From the NCBI GenBank assembly GCA_002170915.1, contig NHHQ01000075.1:1-19937 (forward strand): a DNA stretch of 19,937 nucleotides, given 5' to 3'. Positions 4,848-12,806 of this stretch are shown one piece after another. Numbering within the stretch: position 1 is the stretch's first letter; every line of letters starts with the position of its first letter. A model generated the notes under the pieces. That model searched no databases and was not told the origin of the DNA. It was given only the letters and a program-made list of their open reading frames with translations. This stretch comes from Rhodospirillaceae bacterium TMED167. GTDB taxonomy: Bacteria > Pseudomonadota > Alphaproteobacteria > Rhodospirillales_A > UBA2165. A program made the position numbers and the translations under genes.

Positions 4848-4929
4848 GACGCGAAAGCCCGAGCATCATAACTTTTGATAGCACGCAATTAGGGTGACCA
4901 AGATGATGCACACCCGAAAGGACCAAATT

Positions 4930-6615
4930 ATGCGAGCAATAATAGTCGGTGCGGGAATGGGAGGATTGTTTACGGCCTTAGCGTTGCGACAGTCCAATGC
5001 ATTCTCCTCCATTGAGGTCTTCGAACAGACCAAAGAGCCGGCCACGGCAGGAGCGGGGCTGAATATTCCACCAAACGGGGCTCGGCTATGCCGTTGGTTA
5101 GGCATCGATCTCGATGGCGGTGATCCTAAAGGCCCCCATGGGGCCATCGACGGCGGCAGGGCGGCAATACTGGACTCGTCACGGCAGTTCAATGAGGACG
5201 GAAGTACATCTGAGAGGCTGTTCGATCATGAGACCTCTTTAGGCGATGGCGCCGGATTTCATCACATGCACCGACTGGATCTGTTGATGTGCCTCCACAA
5301 ACGGGTGGCCATGTTCGGCCCCGATAGCGGAAAGCCTTGCCCAATTACTGTCCATATGGATAACAGGCTGACTGAATTTCAACAGACTGCAGAAGACGTA
5401 ACAGCGACCTTCTCCAGCGGCTTGGTCGCGACAGGCGATGTGCTTATCGGGTCGGATGGTATCAACTCCGCCACACTAGAGTTGGCTTGGCCGGACCAGC
5501 GCCCCAGGCGCTGGACCGGGGTGATTTGTTTTCGCGGCCTCATTGCCCGGGATGACGTTGCCGTGCTCCGAAAGGCCGATGGCCGCCCTCTGGACAACAA
5601 TCCCATAGACTCCTTCAGTATGGACCGTCATAAAACCGAACGGAGTGCGGTGACCTCCTACTGGGTCCGCAGCGGCGAACTGCTGAACGTTTGGATCGCT
5701 CACTATGAGCCCGACTCAAAAGAGTTTAAGCAAGAAGAAGGGGACTGGTTTCCGGTCAGTCAACAGGAAGTAGCTGATCAGGTCCGTGAAGCCTTTGCCG
5801 AAAGCCCTAATCGGGATGACTTGATCGCGTTGGCGGGTGCCATCGATCGTCCAACCAAATGGGGCCTTTATGATCGGGATGCGCTTGACACTTGGGTGCA
5901 GGGTCGCGTCTGCCTTTTAGGCGATGCAGCACATCCGATGCTACCTACTTTTGGTCAGGGTGCGGCGCAATCCTTCGAGGACGGCGCTGCACTTTCCAGC
6001 GCATTCGAACGACACGGTGAGGACGTAGGTTCGGCTTTACTACATTACGAACGTGTCCGGCACTACCGCGCCACCCGTTTTCAATTGAGCTCCAAATTCG
6101 CCTTCGATCATTTGCGGGCCAGAGATACCTTAGAGCAGAAAGCGCTGCTCGAAGGGCTCAACGAGCGGGTGAGTCCCGCCTTTGCCCATGACAAACGGGG
6201 TGGAGAGAGTGATGACTGGATCTACGCCTATAACGCTAGGGAAATCGGCACCGAGTTGCCGTCCAAGAAATGGGGGCCTTGGGACTACCGAGAAACCAAT
6301 AAGGAGGAATTCACGGCGGCCAGGCAAAGGCTTTGGAAGCCGGCGAGCCCAGCCGACGGAACACGCAGCGTTACCGCTGAAGAAGTCGCGCAGCACAACA
6401 CCAAAGAGGACTGTTGGGTCATCATTTTAGGGAAAGTTTACAACATTACAGAGTGGGCGCCCCATCACCCCGGTGGCGCTGGTGTAGCCCGTATGTACGC
6501 CGGCAAGGATGCGACTGCAGAATTTGGTGATTACCACAGTAAAGCGGCTGTCGCCCATATGGCCCATTTCTGCATAGGAGACCTTCAGCCACCCGCCCGA
6601 AAACAGACGCGCTGA
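4930..6615 (+). CDS. FAD-dependent aromatic-type monooxygenase fused to a cytochrome b5 domain
   Basis: A 561-aa protein from ATG 4930, chosen because AAGGA precedes it by 8 nt; an upstream GTG at 4894 has no site. The N-terminal ~400 residues are a group A flavin monooxygenase: GAGMGG dinucleotide motif at residues 7-12, DG motif at D176-G177, and the GD motif LLGDAAHPMLPTFGQG with D332. Such enzymes hydroxylate aromatic rings (salicylate or 3-hydroxybenzoate hydroxylase type) using NAD(P)H and O2. Residues ~480-555 form a cytochrome b5 heme-binding domain with DCWVIILGKVYNITEW, the axial-His motif HHPGG (H513), and a second histidine in GDYHSKA (H536). There is no signal peptide or membrane segment. 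The sulfatase follows after 36 nt, so the two are probably one operon. The exact substrate cannot be told. Confidence 0.85.
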   Translation: MRAIIVGAGMGGLFTALALRQSNAFSSIEVFEQTKEPATAGAGLNIPPNGARLCRWLGIDLDGGDPKGPHGAIDGGRAAILDSSRQFNEDGSTSERLFDHETSLGDGAGFHHMHRLDLLMCLHKRVAMFGPDSGKPCPITVHMDNRLTEFQQTAEDVTATFSSGLVATGDVLIGSDGINSATLELAWPDQRPRRWTGVICFRGLIARDDVAVLRKADGRPLDNNPIDSFSMDRHKTERSAVTSYWVRSGELLNVWIAHYEPDSKEFKQEEGDWFPVSQQEVADQVREAFAESPNRDDLIALAGAIDRPTKWGLYDRDALDTWVQGRVCLLGDAAHPMLPTFGQGAAQSFEDGAALSSAFERHGEDVGSALLHYERVRHYRATRFQLSSKFAFDHLRARDTLEQKALLEGLNERVSPAFAHDKRGGESDDWIYAYNAREIGTELPSKKWGPWDYRETNKEEFTAARQRLWKPASPADGTRSVTAEEVAQHNTKEDCWVIILGKVYNITEWAPHHPGGAGVARMYAGKDATAEFGDYHSKAAVAHMAHFCIGDLQPPARKQTR

Positions 6616-6637
6616 GTAACAGCCTTTCAAATTATTA

Positions 6638-6654
6638 AGGGAGGGAAGGCTATA
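6638..6654 (+). promoter_or_regulatory. Shine-Dalgarno followed by an ATA at the expected sulfatase start
   Basis: AGGGAGGG (6638-6645) is followed 6 nt later by ATA (6652-6654) and then codons for ADKPNILLITSDQHR, the usual sulfatase N-terminus. An ATG would be expected exactly where ATA stands. The next usable start, TTG 6676, would remove the first beta-strand and has no ribosome binding site. Confidence 0.6.
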
Positions 6655-8190
6655 GCGGACAAGCCAAACATTTTATTGATTACATCGGACCAACACCGAT
6701 GGGATTGTTACGGGTTTGAAGGCAGGAATATCAAAACGCCGCATCTGGACAGTCTGGCGGCGAACGGTACCCGGTTTTCAAACGCGATAACACCGAACCT
6801 GGTCTGCCAGCCGGCCCGTGCATCCATTTTGACCGGCATGCTGCCGCTCACTCATGGCGTTTATGACAATCATGTCAGTCTGGATCCGGCTGTGGGAGAG
6901 GCTGGCTGGGCACGGGGCCTCGCCAATGCCGGGTATAACAGCGCGTTCATTGGCAAACCTCATTTTGGTGTGAACCCAAACAACACACCCTACGGTGCAC
7001 CGGAGTCGCGGTCTGACTCGGCTGCGTTTCCCGATGACTGGGCGGGCCCCTACATGGGATTTGATCTAGCGAAGATTATGATCCTCGGTCATTGGCATGA
7101 TCTGCTGCCGTGCGAGGAGCCGCCCCGCGGCCAGACCTTTGAACGTTGGTTCTGGGGACACGGGAAACCCGGAGAGGCGTGGCGGCTCTGGGCGGAAGAT
7201 GCCGGACCGACGCCAGAAGCCGCGCAGACCTGGTTCTCCAAATTGCCAGCGGAATGGCACTCCACCACATGGGTGACGGAATGCACGTTGGATTTTCTGG
7301 GTCAGCACGCGGATGAGGCTGAGCCGTTTTGCGCCTGGGTCTCTTACCCAGATCCGCACCACCCTTTTGATTGCCCCGAGCCGTGGAGTCGGCTGCACCA
7401 TGAGGATGACGTGGACATCTCTCGGACCCATGAACGGGATTTGGACAAGCGCCCCTGGTGGCACCGGGCCGCCCTGGAAAACACCCCCCAGGCCAAGCAC
7501 GAGTATGAGCGGATCCTCCGCCAGGAATATTCCCGCATTGCACCGCAGACCGACCGCCAACTGGCCCAGATGACGGCCAACTATTATGGCCAGATCGCTT
7601 TTATCGACCATGGTGTCGGGCAAATTCTTCAAAAGCTGGAAGAGACCGGTCTCGCCGATAACACCTACGTTGTTTTCACGAGCGACCATGGGGACTTCAT
7701 GGGTGATCACGGCTTGTATCTGAAGGGGCCAACACCATATGACGGTGCCCTCAAGTTGGGCATGATCGTAAAGGGGCCGGGTGTGCCAGCTGACCGGGTG
7801 GTGGCGGAGCCTGTCTCCAGTGTTGATTTCGCAGCAACATTCTATGATTGGGCAAGCCAGGAAACACCTGACAATATTCAGAGTGAGTCTCTCGCTGGAA
7901 TGCTGGCCGGCCATGAAGAAGCGCGCCATGTGGCCTATAGCGAATGGCACCAGCAGTCGAGCCGGACGGGCGTGGAACTCAACCTCCGCACGGTGCGCAC
8001 GAAGACGGCCAAATTGACCCTGGAGCTCATCTCAGGGGAGGGGGAGCTCTATAATCTGTTAGATGACCCGGATGAGATGGTGAACCGGTTCAATGATCCC
8101 GGCGCGGCGGCACTAAAAAAGGAACTCACCGACATGATCCGCGCCCGCCCGGGTTCGATCATGGAGGAGATGCCGGAACACGAGGCCTAG
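6652..8190 (+). CDS. Type I (formylglycine) sulfatase, cytoplasmic
   Basis: About 512 aa if translation begins at ATA 6652, or 504 aa from TTG 6676. The signature CQPARASILTG (C52 counted from the ATA) is the C-x-P-x-R motif whose cysteine is converted to formylglycine. Metal-site motifs SDQH near the N-terminus and FTSDHGDFMGDHG later complete the alkaline-phosphatase-fold sulfatase core. The family hydrolyses sulfate esters, and some members hydrolyse phosphonate or phosphate esters. No signal peptide is seen, so the enzyme should act on imported substrate. It lies directly behind the FAD monooxygenase and is similar in plan to the sulfatase at 14995. No formylglycine-generating enzyme or anSME is in the window. 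Start codon uncertain. Confidence 0.85.
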   Translation: MADKPNILLITSDQHRWDCYGFEGRNIKTPHLDSLAANGTRFSNAITPNLVCQPARASILTGMLPLTHGVYDNHVSLDPAVGEAGWARGLANAGYNSAFIGKPHFGVNPNNTPYGAPESRSDSAAFPDDWAGPYMGFDLAKIMILGHWHDLLPCEEPPRGQTFERWFWGHGKPGEAWRLWAEDAGPTPEAAQTWFSKLPAEWHSTTWVTECTLDFLGQHADEAEPFCAWVSYPDPHHPFDCPEPWSRLHHEDDVDISRTHERDLDKRPWWHRAALENTPQAKHEYERILRQEYSRIAPQTDRQLAQMTANYYGQIAFIDHGVGQILQKLEETGLADNTYVVFTSDHGDFMGDHGLYLKGPTPYDGALKLGMIVKGPGVPADRVVAEPVSSVDFAATFYDWASQETPDNIQSESLAGMLAGHEEARHVAYSEWHQQSSRTGVELNLRTVRTKTAKLTLELISGEGELYNLLDDPDEMVNRFNDPGAAALKKELTDMIRARPGSIMEEMPEHEA

Positions 8191-8206
8191 GCCGTCGAAT
8201 GACGGC
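8191..8206 (+). terminator. Short GC hairpin after the sulfatase
   Basis: GCCGTC and GACGGC form a 6-bp stem with a GAAT tetraloop immediately after the stop codon, followed by a pyrimidine-rich but not T-only stretch (GTTCCTCTCTC). It is a weak terminator candidate. Confidence 0.4.
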
Positions 8207-8232
8207 GTTCCTCTCTCGACTTCTGCAGTCCT

Positions 8233-8634
8233 CTACGCTCCATTGAATACCAAATTGTCGTTGACTTTCCGGCGCATCATTTTGGTAAATAGGACTTCGT
8301 GCCACTCCCCATTGTCGAGGTACACGTCTGATCTGAATGCTGCCACCGTCCAGGCGCAGACATTGTGTTTAACGTCCCGCGTGACGCTGGGTTGGACATA
8401 CATGGGCAGTTCAAAAATGACTTTCTCCGCCAGGAAGCGTTTGGTGATTTTTGTGATTAATTTTCCCCGGATAATCTCTGCAAAAAGCGGCTCAATCTCA
8501 TTTTGCTCGCAGGCATACGCCGTAAACAGATCGCCCTCCGACGTACTAATGCCGGCGTTGTGGACGGCGCAAAGTCGCTGCCGTGGGACCTGCTTTGGAA
8601 AAAGGTCGGGTATGGTTGTCGCCACCTTGGTCAT
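8233..8634 (-). CDS. Unrecognised protein, possibly lacking its native start
   Basis: A 133-aa frame from ATG 8634, running KVATTIPDLFPKQV, then CAVHNAGISTSEGDLFTAYAC, and ending NDNLVFNGA. It is soluble, with mixed alpha/beta character. The frame remains open and protein-like upstream to about 8803, including DWALPPGYQSDVLEPADEY. That extension holds no ATG, GTG or TTG and begins in a short tandem repeat, and ATG 8634 has no ribosome binding site. Either the 5' end is disrupted or a rare start is used. It lies between two plus-strand units, divergent from the MarR gene. No family recognised. Confidence 0.45.
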   Translation of the reverse strand: MTKVATTIPDLFPKQVPRQRLCAVHNAGISTSEGDLFTAYACEQNEIEPLFAEIIRGKLITKITKRFLAEKVIFELPMYVQPSVTRDVKHNVCAWTVAAFRSDVYLDNGEWHEVLFTKMMRRKVNDNLVFNGA

Positions 8635-8709
8635 GTCAATATACTCGTCGGCGGGCTCCAGGACATCTGACTGGTAACCAGGCGGCAGCGCCCAATCGAT
8701 TATAATGGT

Positions 8710-8738
8710 GATGCCGATGCCAGTGCCAGTGCCAGTGC
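8710..8738. repeat. Hexanucleotide tandem repeat
   Basis: Two GATGCC units are followed by AGTGCC, AGTGCC and a partial AGTGC. On the minus strand they encode alternating T-G and then I-G residues at the head of the open frame that precedes 8634. Such a microsatellite can change copy number by slippage. Confidence 0.6.
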
Positions 8739-8838
8739 TTCTCGGTTTGACTGACCGAGTGGGGAGGGGGATATCTGTAACGGTCGTCTCCTGAGACTTG
8801 GCTTAACCTCTAGAGATCATTGCTCAACAAATTTGGTT

Positions 8839-8848
8839 TTGTGGACAA
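8839..8848. promoter_or_regulatory. Candidate MarR operator
   Basis: TTGTGGACAA has palindromic outer arms (TTGT/ACAA) and lies about 50 nt before the MarR start, inside A/T-rich DNA. MarR regulators often bind TTG-n-CAA type palindromes in their own promoter region. This is a position-based guess. Confidence 0.3.
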
Positions 8849-8896
8849 CTAAACTGAAAGAGCAGTAGGCTTCGAACAGTAACCAGGGAAGGCTCT

Positions 8897-9391
8897 GTGA
8901 ACGAAATTAAGAAACAACAGGGATCTGATGAAGATTTCGATATTCAGGAGCGCCTGGCGTTTCGGATCACGACACTGTCGACAATCATTTCAAATGGGGC
9001 GGGGCGGACGTATCTTGATAAGTGCGGTGTAACCAAGACCGAGTGGCGCGTGATGTTGATGTCCATCGGCCCATGCAGTGCGCGACGTATTTGTGATGTT
9101 ACAAAAATGGACAAGGGCAATGTCAGCCGGGCCGTGAAACGCTTGTTGGCCGATGGTCGGCTTGGGGAAAAGCCTGATCCCAATGATGGGCGGTCCGCCA
9201 TTCTCCGCATCACCCCGAAGGGGCGATTGATCTACAAAAAGGTTAAAGCGTTCTCCGATATACGAGAAGCCGCTCTTTCCAAGGCGTTTGCGGCGGAGGA
9301 GCGTCGGGTTTATTGTGCGCTCTCTGGCAAACTTCAGGCGGTCGGCGAAAAACTGCTTTTAGACCTGGACCGGGAGGACGGGGAACCCTGA
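8897..9391 (+). CDS. MarR-family transcriptional regulator
   Basis: A 164-aa protein starting at GTG 8897, with AGGGAAGG just upstream. A winged helix-turn-helix occupies about residues 50-115: TEWRVMLMSIGP, then CSARRICDVTKMDKGNVSRAVKRLL (recognition helix), then the wing DPNDGRSAILRITPKG. Flanking N- and C-terminal helices would form the dimer interface. MarR proteins usually repress adjacent transport or catabolic genes and release DNA on binding an aromatic or acidic ligand. The stop overlaps the next start by one base (TGATG), so it is translated with the hydrolase and probably with the transporter genes further on, which it plausibly controls. Confidence 0.88.
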   Translation: MNEIKKQQGSDEDFDIQERLAFRITTLSTIISNGAGRTYLDKCGVTKTEWRVMLMSIGPCSARRICDVTKMDKGNVSRAVKRLLADGRLGEKPDPNDGRSAILRITPKGRLIYKKVKAFSDIREAALSKAFAAEERRVYCALSGKLQAVGEKLLLDLDREDGEP

Positions 9392-11694
9392 TGGCTGACC
9401 CCAACACCGATATCGTCAACCCGGATCATGTGGCCGATGTGTGGCCGGCGGCCGCACCGGCTGAAGATCCGGTGCTCTATGGCCAAGCAAAGCTCTCGCC
9501 GGAAGGGGCGTTCGAGGTTCGCAGTTATCAGACCTTCACCCTCACGTACACGGTCGGCCGCTTCGGTCTCGATGACAATGGCAGTATCCGTGTGGTGTTC
9601 CGGTTTTTTGGTGATTGGGGCGGGCTCCAGACATCCGAACCAACAGCACCCAACTATGTGACCGCGACGACCAGCCTCGGAACACAGCCTCGGCTGGAGT
9701 ATAATGGCCTCGGCCATAGCCGGCCTTGGATCAAATCTCTAACTGCGCGCGTTTCTGGCGGCTACCTCTCCGAAGGCGATACCATCACAATTACGTTCGG
9801 GGACACCTCCGGCGGCTCACCCGGCTTCAAGATGCAGACCATGGTGGAGAGCGCCTTTCAATTTAAAGTGTTGGCGGATCCCTGTGCCGTGATGCACTGG
9901 GTTCCCATCCTGGACCAACCTGCTGTCGCAATCGTGCCCGGACCACCCCGGCATTGGAAGGCCGTCATGTCCACGCTCCGGCGACCAGGGGAGCCCTTCC
10001 AACTAGGCGTGAAGATGGAAGACGACTGGGGCAACCCGTCGGATCGGGTTGAGGCGATATTACGGTTGGAGTCGAGCCTGCCTGTCAACGGCTTGCCGAA
10101 TACCGTCGACTTTGTCGCCGGCGAGAAAGCCCTCCAAATTGAAAACCTTACCGTGACAGAGGAAGGGGTGCTCACCATTACCGTACTGGAGGATGCAACG
10201 GGAAAGCGCCTCTGCGAGGCCGGCCCGTTGATTGTTCAGGATAGTGCCCATGGCGGATACTGGGGGGACCTTCACGGTCAGAGCGGGGAGTCCATCGGCA
10301 TTACGAATGCGCGGGAATATTTTGATTTTGCCCGCAACATAGCGTTTCTGGATGTGATCAGCCACCAGGCGAATGACTTCCAGGTGAACAATGCTTTTTG
10401 GGCGCATCTCAATGACCTGACGGCACGGCATAATCAGGAGGGGCGCTTTATAACCTTTCCGGGGTACGAATGGTCGGGGAACACGTCTGTCGGGGGCGAT
10501 CGAAATGTTTATTTCCGGGAGGAGGGGCGGCAAATTCGGCGGTCCTCTCATGCGCTGTTGCCGGATCAGTCTGACATTCACACAGACGCCAATGACGCGC
10601 GGCAATTGTTCGCGGCGCTGAAAGACGAAGACTGCTGTATCTATGCCCATGTTGGTGGACGCTTTGCGGACGTGAATTTCGCTCATGATCCCAAACTAGA
10701 GACGGCAATGGAAATCCACTCTGCCTGGGGGACGTTCGAATGGCTTCTCACGGACGGGTTCGCGCTCGGCCATCGGTGCGGTGTGGTGTGCAATAGTGAC
10801 GGCCACAAAGGCCGGCCCGGCGCGAGTTATCCCGGCGCGTCCATGTTCGGCGCCTATGGTGGGCTCACCTGTTTTTTTGCCGAGGAACTCAGCCGGGACG
10901 GCATTTTCGCGTGTCTGCGCCGGCGTCACCATTACGGCACCACGGGCAATCGCCTTCACCTCACGGTTCATGCCGACTTTGACTCACCCGCAAAGCTGTA
11001 TGACCAGGATCCCCAGGCGTTCGATGCTGTGTCGGTCTCAGAGGTCCACACGGTCATGATGGGGGATATTGTGCAGACGGATGATGCTCAAACGACGCTC
11101 CGTGTCACGGTCAATTCTCCAACGCCGATTGAAAGGGTGGAGATCAGGCATGGCCTCGACACCATCGCGACATTTAGGGGGTATGATGTGAGTGCCCTGG
11201 GTGATCGAATTCGGGTGAATTGGTCCGGTGCGGAATATAGGGGTCGTGGCCGGAATGTAAACTGGAACGGAAGGGCTGTGTTTGAAGGCGCCAAGATTGA
11301 GCGTCTGAGCAAGATTAACGCCTGGAACCACGAGCGGTTGTTAGAGGTGCAGGGAGACAACACGGTTGCTTTTGAGGCGATCACCACCGGCAACTTTGGA
11401 GGTTTCGATGCATGGCTGTCCGGCAGGGCAGACGGCAATCTCAACTTGGAAACGGACCAGGGGGCGCTGCGTATACCGCTGCTAGATATTGGGCGGGAAG
11501 ACATCGTCGAGGACTGCGGCGGCCTTAAAAAAGAGTTGAAGGTGTTCCGGCTTCCCAACGAAATTAAAGAGCGGGAGATGAAGATCGAACTGCCGATAGA
11601 TCTGCGCCCCTCTGGCGATAATCCCCTTTGGGTCTGCGTTACCACGGAAGACGGATTCCAAGCCTGGAGCAGTCCTATTTTTGTGGTTGAGTGA
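9391..11694 (+). CDS. DUF3604/PHP-like metal-dependent hydrolase
   Basis: About 767 aa from ATG 9391 (MADPNTDIVNP), which overlaps the MarR stop; GGAGG lies 12 nt upstream. The N-terminal ~290 residues are beta-rich. The core begins near GGYWGDLHGQSGES, a PHP-like D-x-H motif, and continues with DVISHQANDF, FPGYEWSGN, IYAHVGG and VCNSDGHKGRPG. These spaced His/Asp clusters are what a polymetal hydrolase of the DUF3604 type shows. The C-terminal ~200 residues are again beta-rich. There is no signal peptide, so it is cytoplasmic. Such proteins often neighbour sulfatases and transporters, but their reaction is poorly known. Here it likely acts on the substrate or product of the TctCBA/sulfatase system. 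Confidence 0.7.
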   Translation: MADPNTDIVNPDHVADVWPAAAPAEDPVLYGQAKLSPEGAFEVRSYQTFTLTYTVGRFGLDDNGSIRVVFRFFGDWGGLQTSEPTAPNYVTATTSLGTQPRLEYNGLGHSRPWIKSLTARVSGGYLSEGDTITITFGDTSGGSPGFKMQTMVESAFQFKVLADPCAVMHWVPILDQPAVAIVPGPPRHWKAVMSTLRRPGEPFQLGVKMEDDWGNPSDRVEAILRLESSLPVNGLPNTVDFVAGEKALQIENLTVTEEGVLTITVLEDATGKRLCEAGPLIVQDSAHGGYWGDLHGQSGESIGITNAREYFDFARNIAFLDVISHQANDFQVNNAFWAHLNDLTARHNQEGRFITFPGYEWSGNTSVGGDRNVYFREEGRQIRRSSHALLPDQSDIHTDANDARQLFAALKDEDCCIYAHVGGRFADVNFAHDPKLETAMEIHSAWGTFEWLLTDGFALGHRCGVVCNSDGHKGRPGASYPGASMFGAYGGLTCFFAEELSRDGIFACLRRRHHYGTTGNRLHLTVHADFDSPAKLYDQDPQAFDAVSVSEVHTVMMGDIVQTDDAQTTLRVTVNSPTPIERVEIRHGLDTIATFRGYDVSALGDRIRVNWSGAEYRGRGRNVNWNGRAVFEGAKIERLSKINAWNHERLLEVQGDNTVAFEAITTGNFGGFDAWLSGRADGNLNLETDQGALRIPLLDIGREDIVEDCGGLKKELKVFRLPNEIKEREMKIELPIDLRPSGDNPLWVCVTTEDGFQAWSSPIFVVE

Positions 11695-11801
11695 GACGCG
11701 AGATGGGACCGAAATACTGGCCTCAAACCCATTGCGTTGAAGATAGAATAGCCTAACGTGGTAGGGACAACTAATTTTTATAAACGCATATGGGGGTAAA
11801 G

Positions 11802-12761
11802 ATGACTTTTAAGAACTTTGTAAGCGGTTTGGCGGCAACCGCGTTGGCGGGGCTGGTTGCCCTTCCCAATACGGCAAGCGCCGAATGGAAGCCGGCTGGT
11901 CCGGTCACCATCTTGATCGGTTTCGCAGCAGGTGGCGGAACGGATACACAAGCCCGGCTCATCGCGACCGAAATCGAAAAGCGCAAAGGCTGGAAATTAA
12001 TTCCTCAAAACATGACCGGCAAAGCCGGTGGAGTTATGGCCCGTAAGCTCAAGACTTTGCCGGCGGATGGTCTTACCATCGGTATGGCCGTTACCGATAC
12101 CTTTGGGTATGCCATGCTGGCGTCTAAGAATCCTGGTTATAACGCAGATGATTTGACTTATATCACGACGACCACGAGCTCCCAAATGGGCATCATCGCC
12201 AAGACGGATAAAGGCTGGAAAACATTTAGGGATGTCATCGCCGAAGCGAAAAAGGGTAAAATATTTAGATTTGCCGGGATGAGCCCTAAGCATGCTGACA
12301 TCAACTTCCTGATCGAGCAAAAATATGGCATTCGGTTTAATACGGTCATTCTACGCGGTGGCCGTAAAGTCATGAATGCTGTGACCGCCGGTGATGTGGA
12401 ACTCGGTTATGGCGCCGGCATTCAGGCCAAGGCTGTTAAGGCCGGCCAGATGGTCAATCTGGCATCCGGTCTCGGCGAGCGCCTGAAAATTTCCCCGAAT
12501 GCCCCCACATTGATTGAACTCGGTATTCCCCACGACATTGCCGCTAAGTTCTTGTTCGTTGGTCCAGCAAATATGCCGGCTAATATCCGAAAAGCACTGG
12601 CGGATGCCATTGGTGACGTGATCAGTGACAAGAACACCAAGGCGTCAAAATTTGTTACGGCACGGTATAGCGGACCGGTGGTGATTTCTGGAAAAAATTT
12701 GGATGACATGATGAGAGCCAGTCGGGATGAAGCCAAAATGCTCATGAAAGTGATGAAATGA
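11802..12761 (+). CDS. tctC: Tripartite tricarboxylate transporter substrate-binding protein (TctC/Bug type)
   Basis: A 319-aa periplasmic binding protein. I start at ATG 11802, 5 nt after GGGGG, rather than at ATG 11790. Residues 1-27 are a signal peptide (MTFKNFVSGLAATALAGLVA, ending TASA before EW). The Bug-family marks are present: the strand IGFAAGGGTDTQARLIA near the N-terminus, NMTGKAGGVMARKL, and a late hinge LFVGPANMP. TctC captures a carboxylate-type ligand and delivers it to TctAB. Bug proteins bind diverse small acids, so the ligand is not predictable. It is about 107 nt from the hydrolase gene. A terminator-like hairpin follows, which fits higher expression of the binding protein than of the membrane subunits. 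Confidence 0.9.
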   Translation: MTFKNFVSGLAATALAGLVALPNTASAEWKPAGPVTILIGFAAGGGTDTQARLIATEIEKRKGWKLIPQNMTGKAGGVMARKLKTLPADGLTIGMAVTDTFGYAMLASKNPGYNADDLTYITTTTSSQMGIIAKTDKGWKTFRDVIAEAKKGKIFRFAGMSPKHADINFLIEQKYGIRFNTVILRGGRKVMNAVTAGDVELGYGAGIQAKAVKAGQMVNLASGLGERLKISPNAPTLIELGIPHDIAAKFLFVGPANMPANIRKALADAIGDVISDKNTKASKFVTARYSGPVVISGKNLDDMMRASRDEAKMLMKVMK

Positions 12762-12770
12762 TCGGATAAA

Positions 12771-12800
12771 GGGGCTGGGTAAAACCAGCCCTCTATTTTT
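12771..12800 (+). terminator. Intra-operon terminator/attenuator after tctC
   Basis: GGGCTGG and CCAGCCC (within 12771-12791) form a 7-bp GC stem with a small A-rich loop, followed by ATTTTT at 12795-12800. It sits 45 nt-wide between tctC and tctB and should reduce downstream transcription. Confidence 0.7.
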
Positions 12801-12806
12801 GATTTC

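Noticed and set aside
4846..4874. TTGACG plus a poor -10 as promoter of the monooxygenase
   Set aside because: The -35 is reasonable, but it overlaps the terminator tail and no -10 better than 3-4 of 6 is found at 15-17 nt, so I do not list it as a feature.
7066..7950. 294-aa minus-strand frame inside the first sulfatase
   Set aside because: It lies wholly antisense to a well-supported sulfatase with motifs in the plus frame. Long antisense frames are expected in GC-rich genes.
8741..8759. CTCGGT/ACCGAG hairpin beside the hexanucleotide repeat
   Set aside because: A 6-bp stem within an apparently coding minus-strand stretch; no transcript end or start context supports it.
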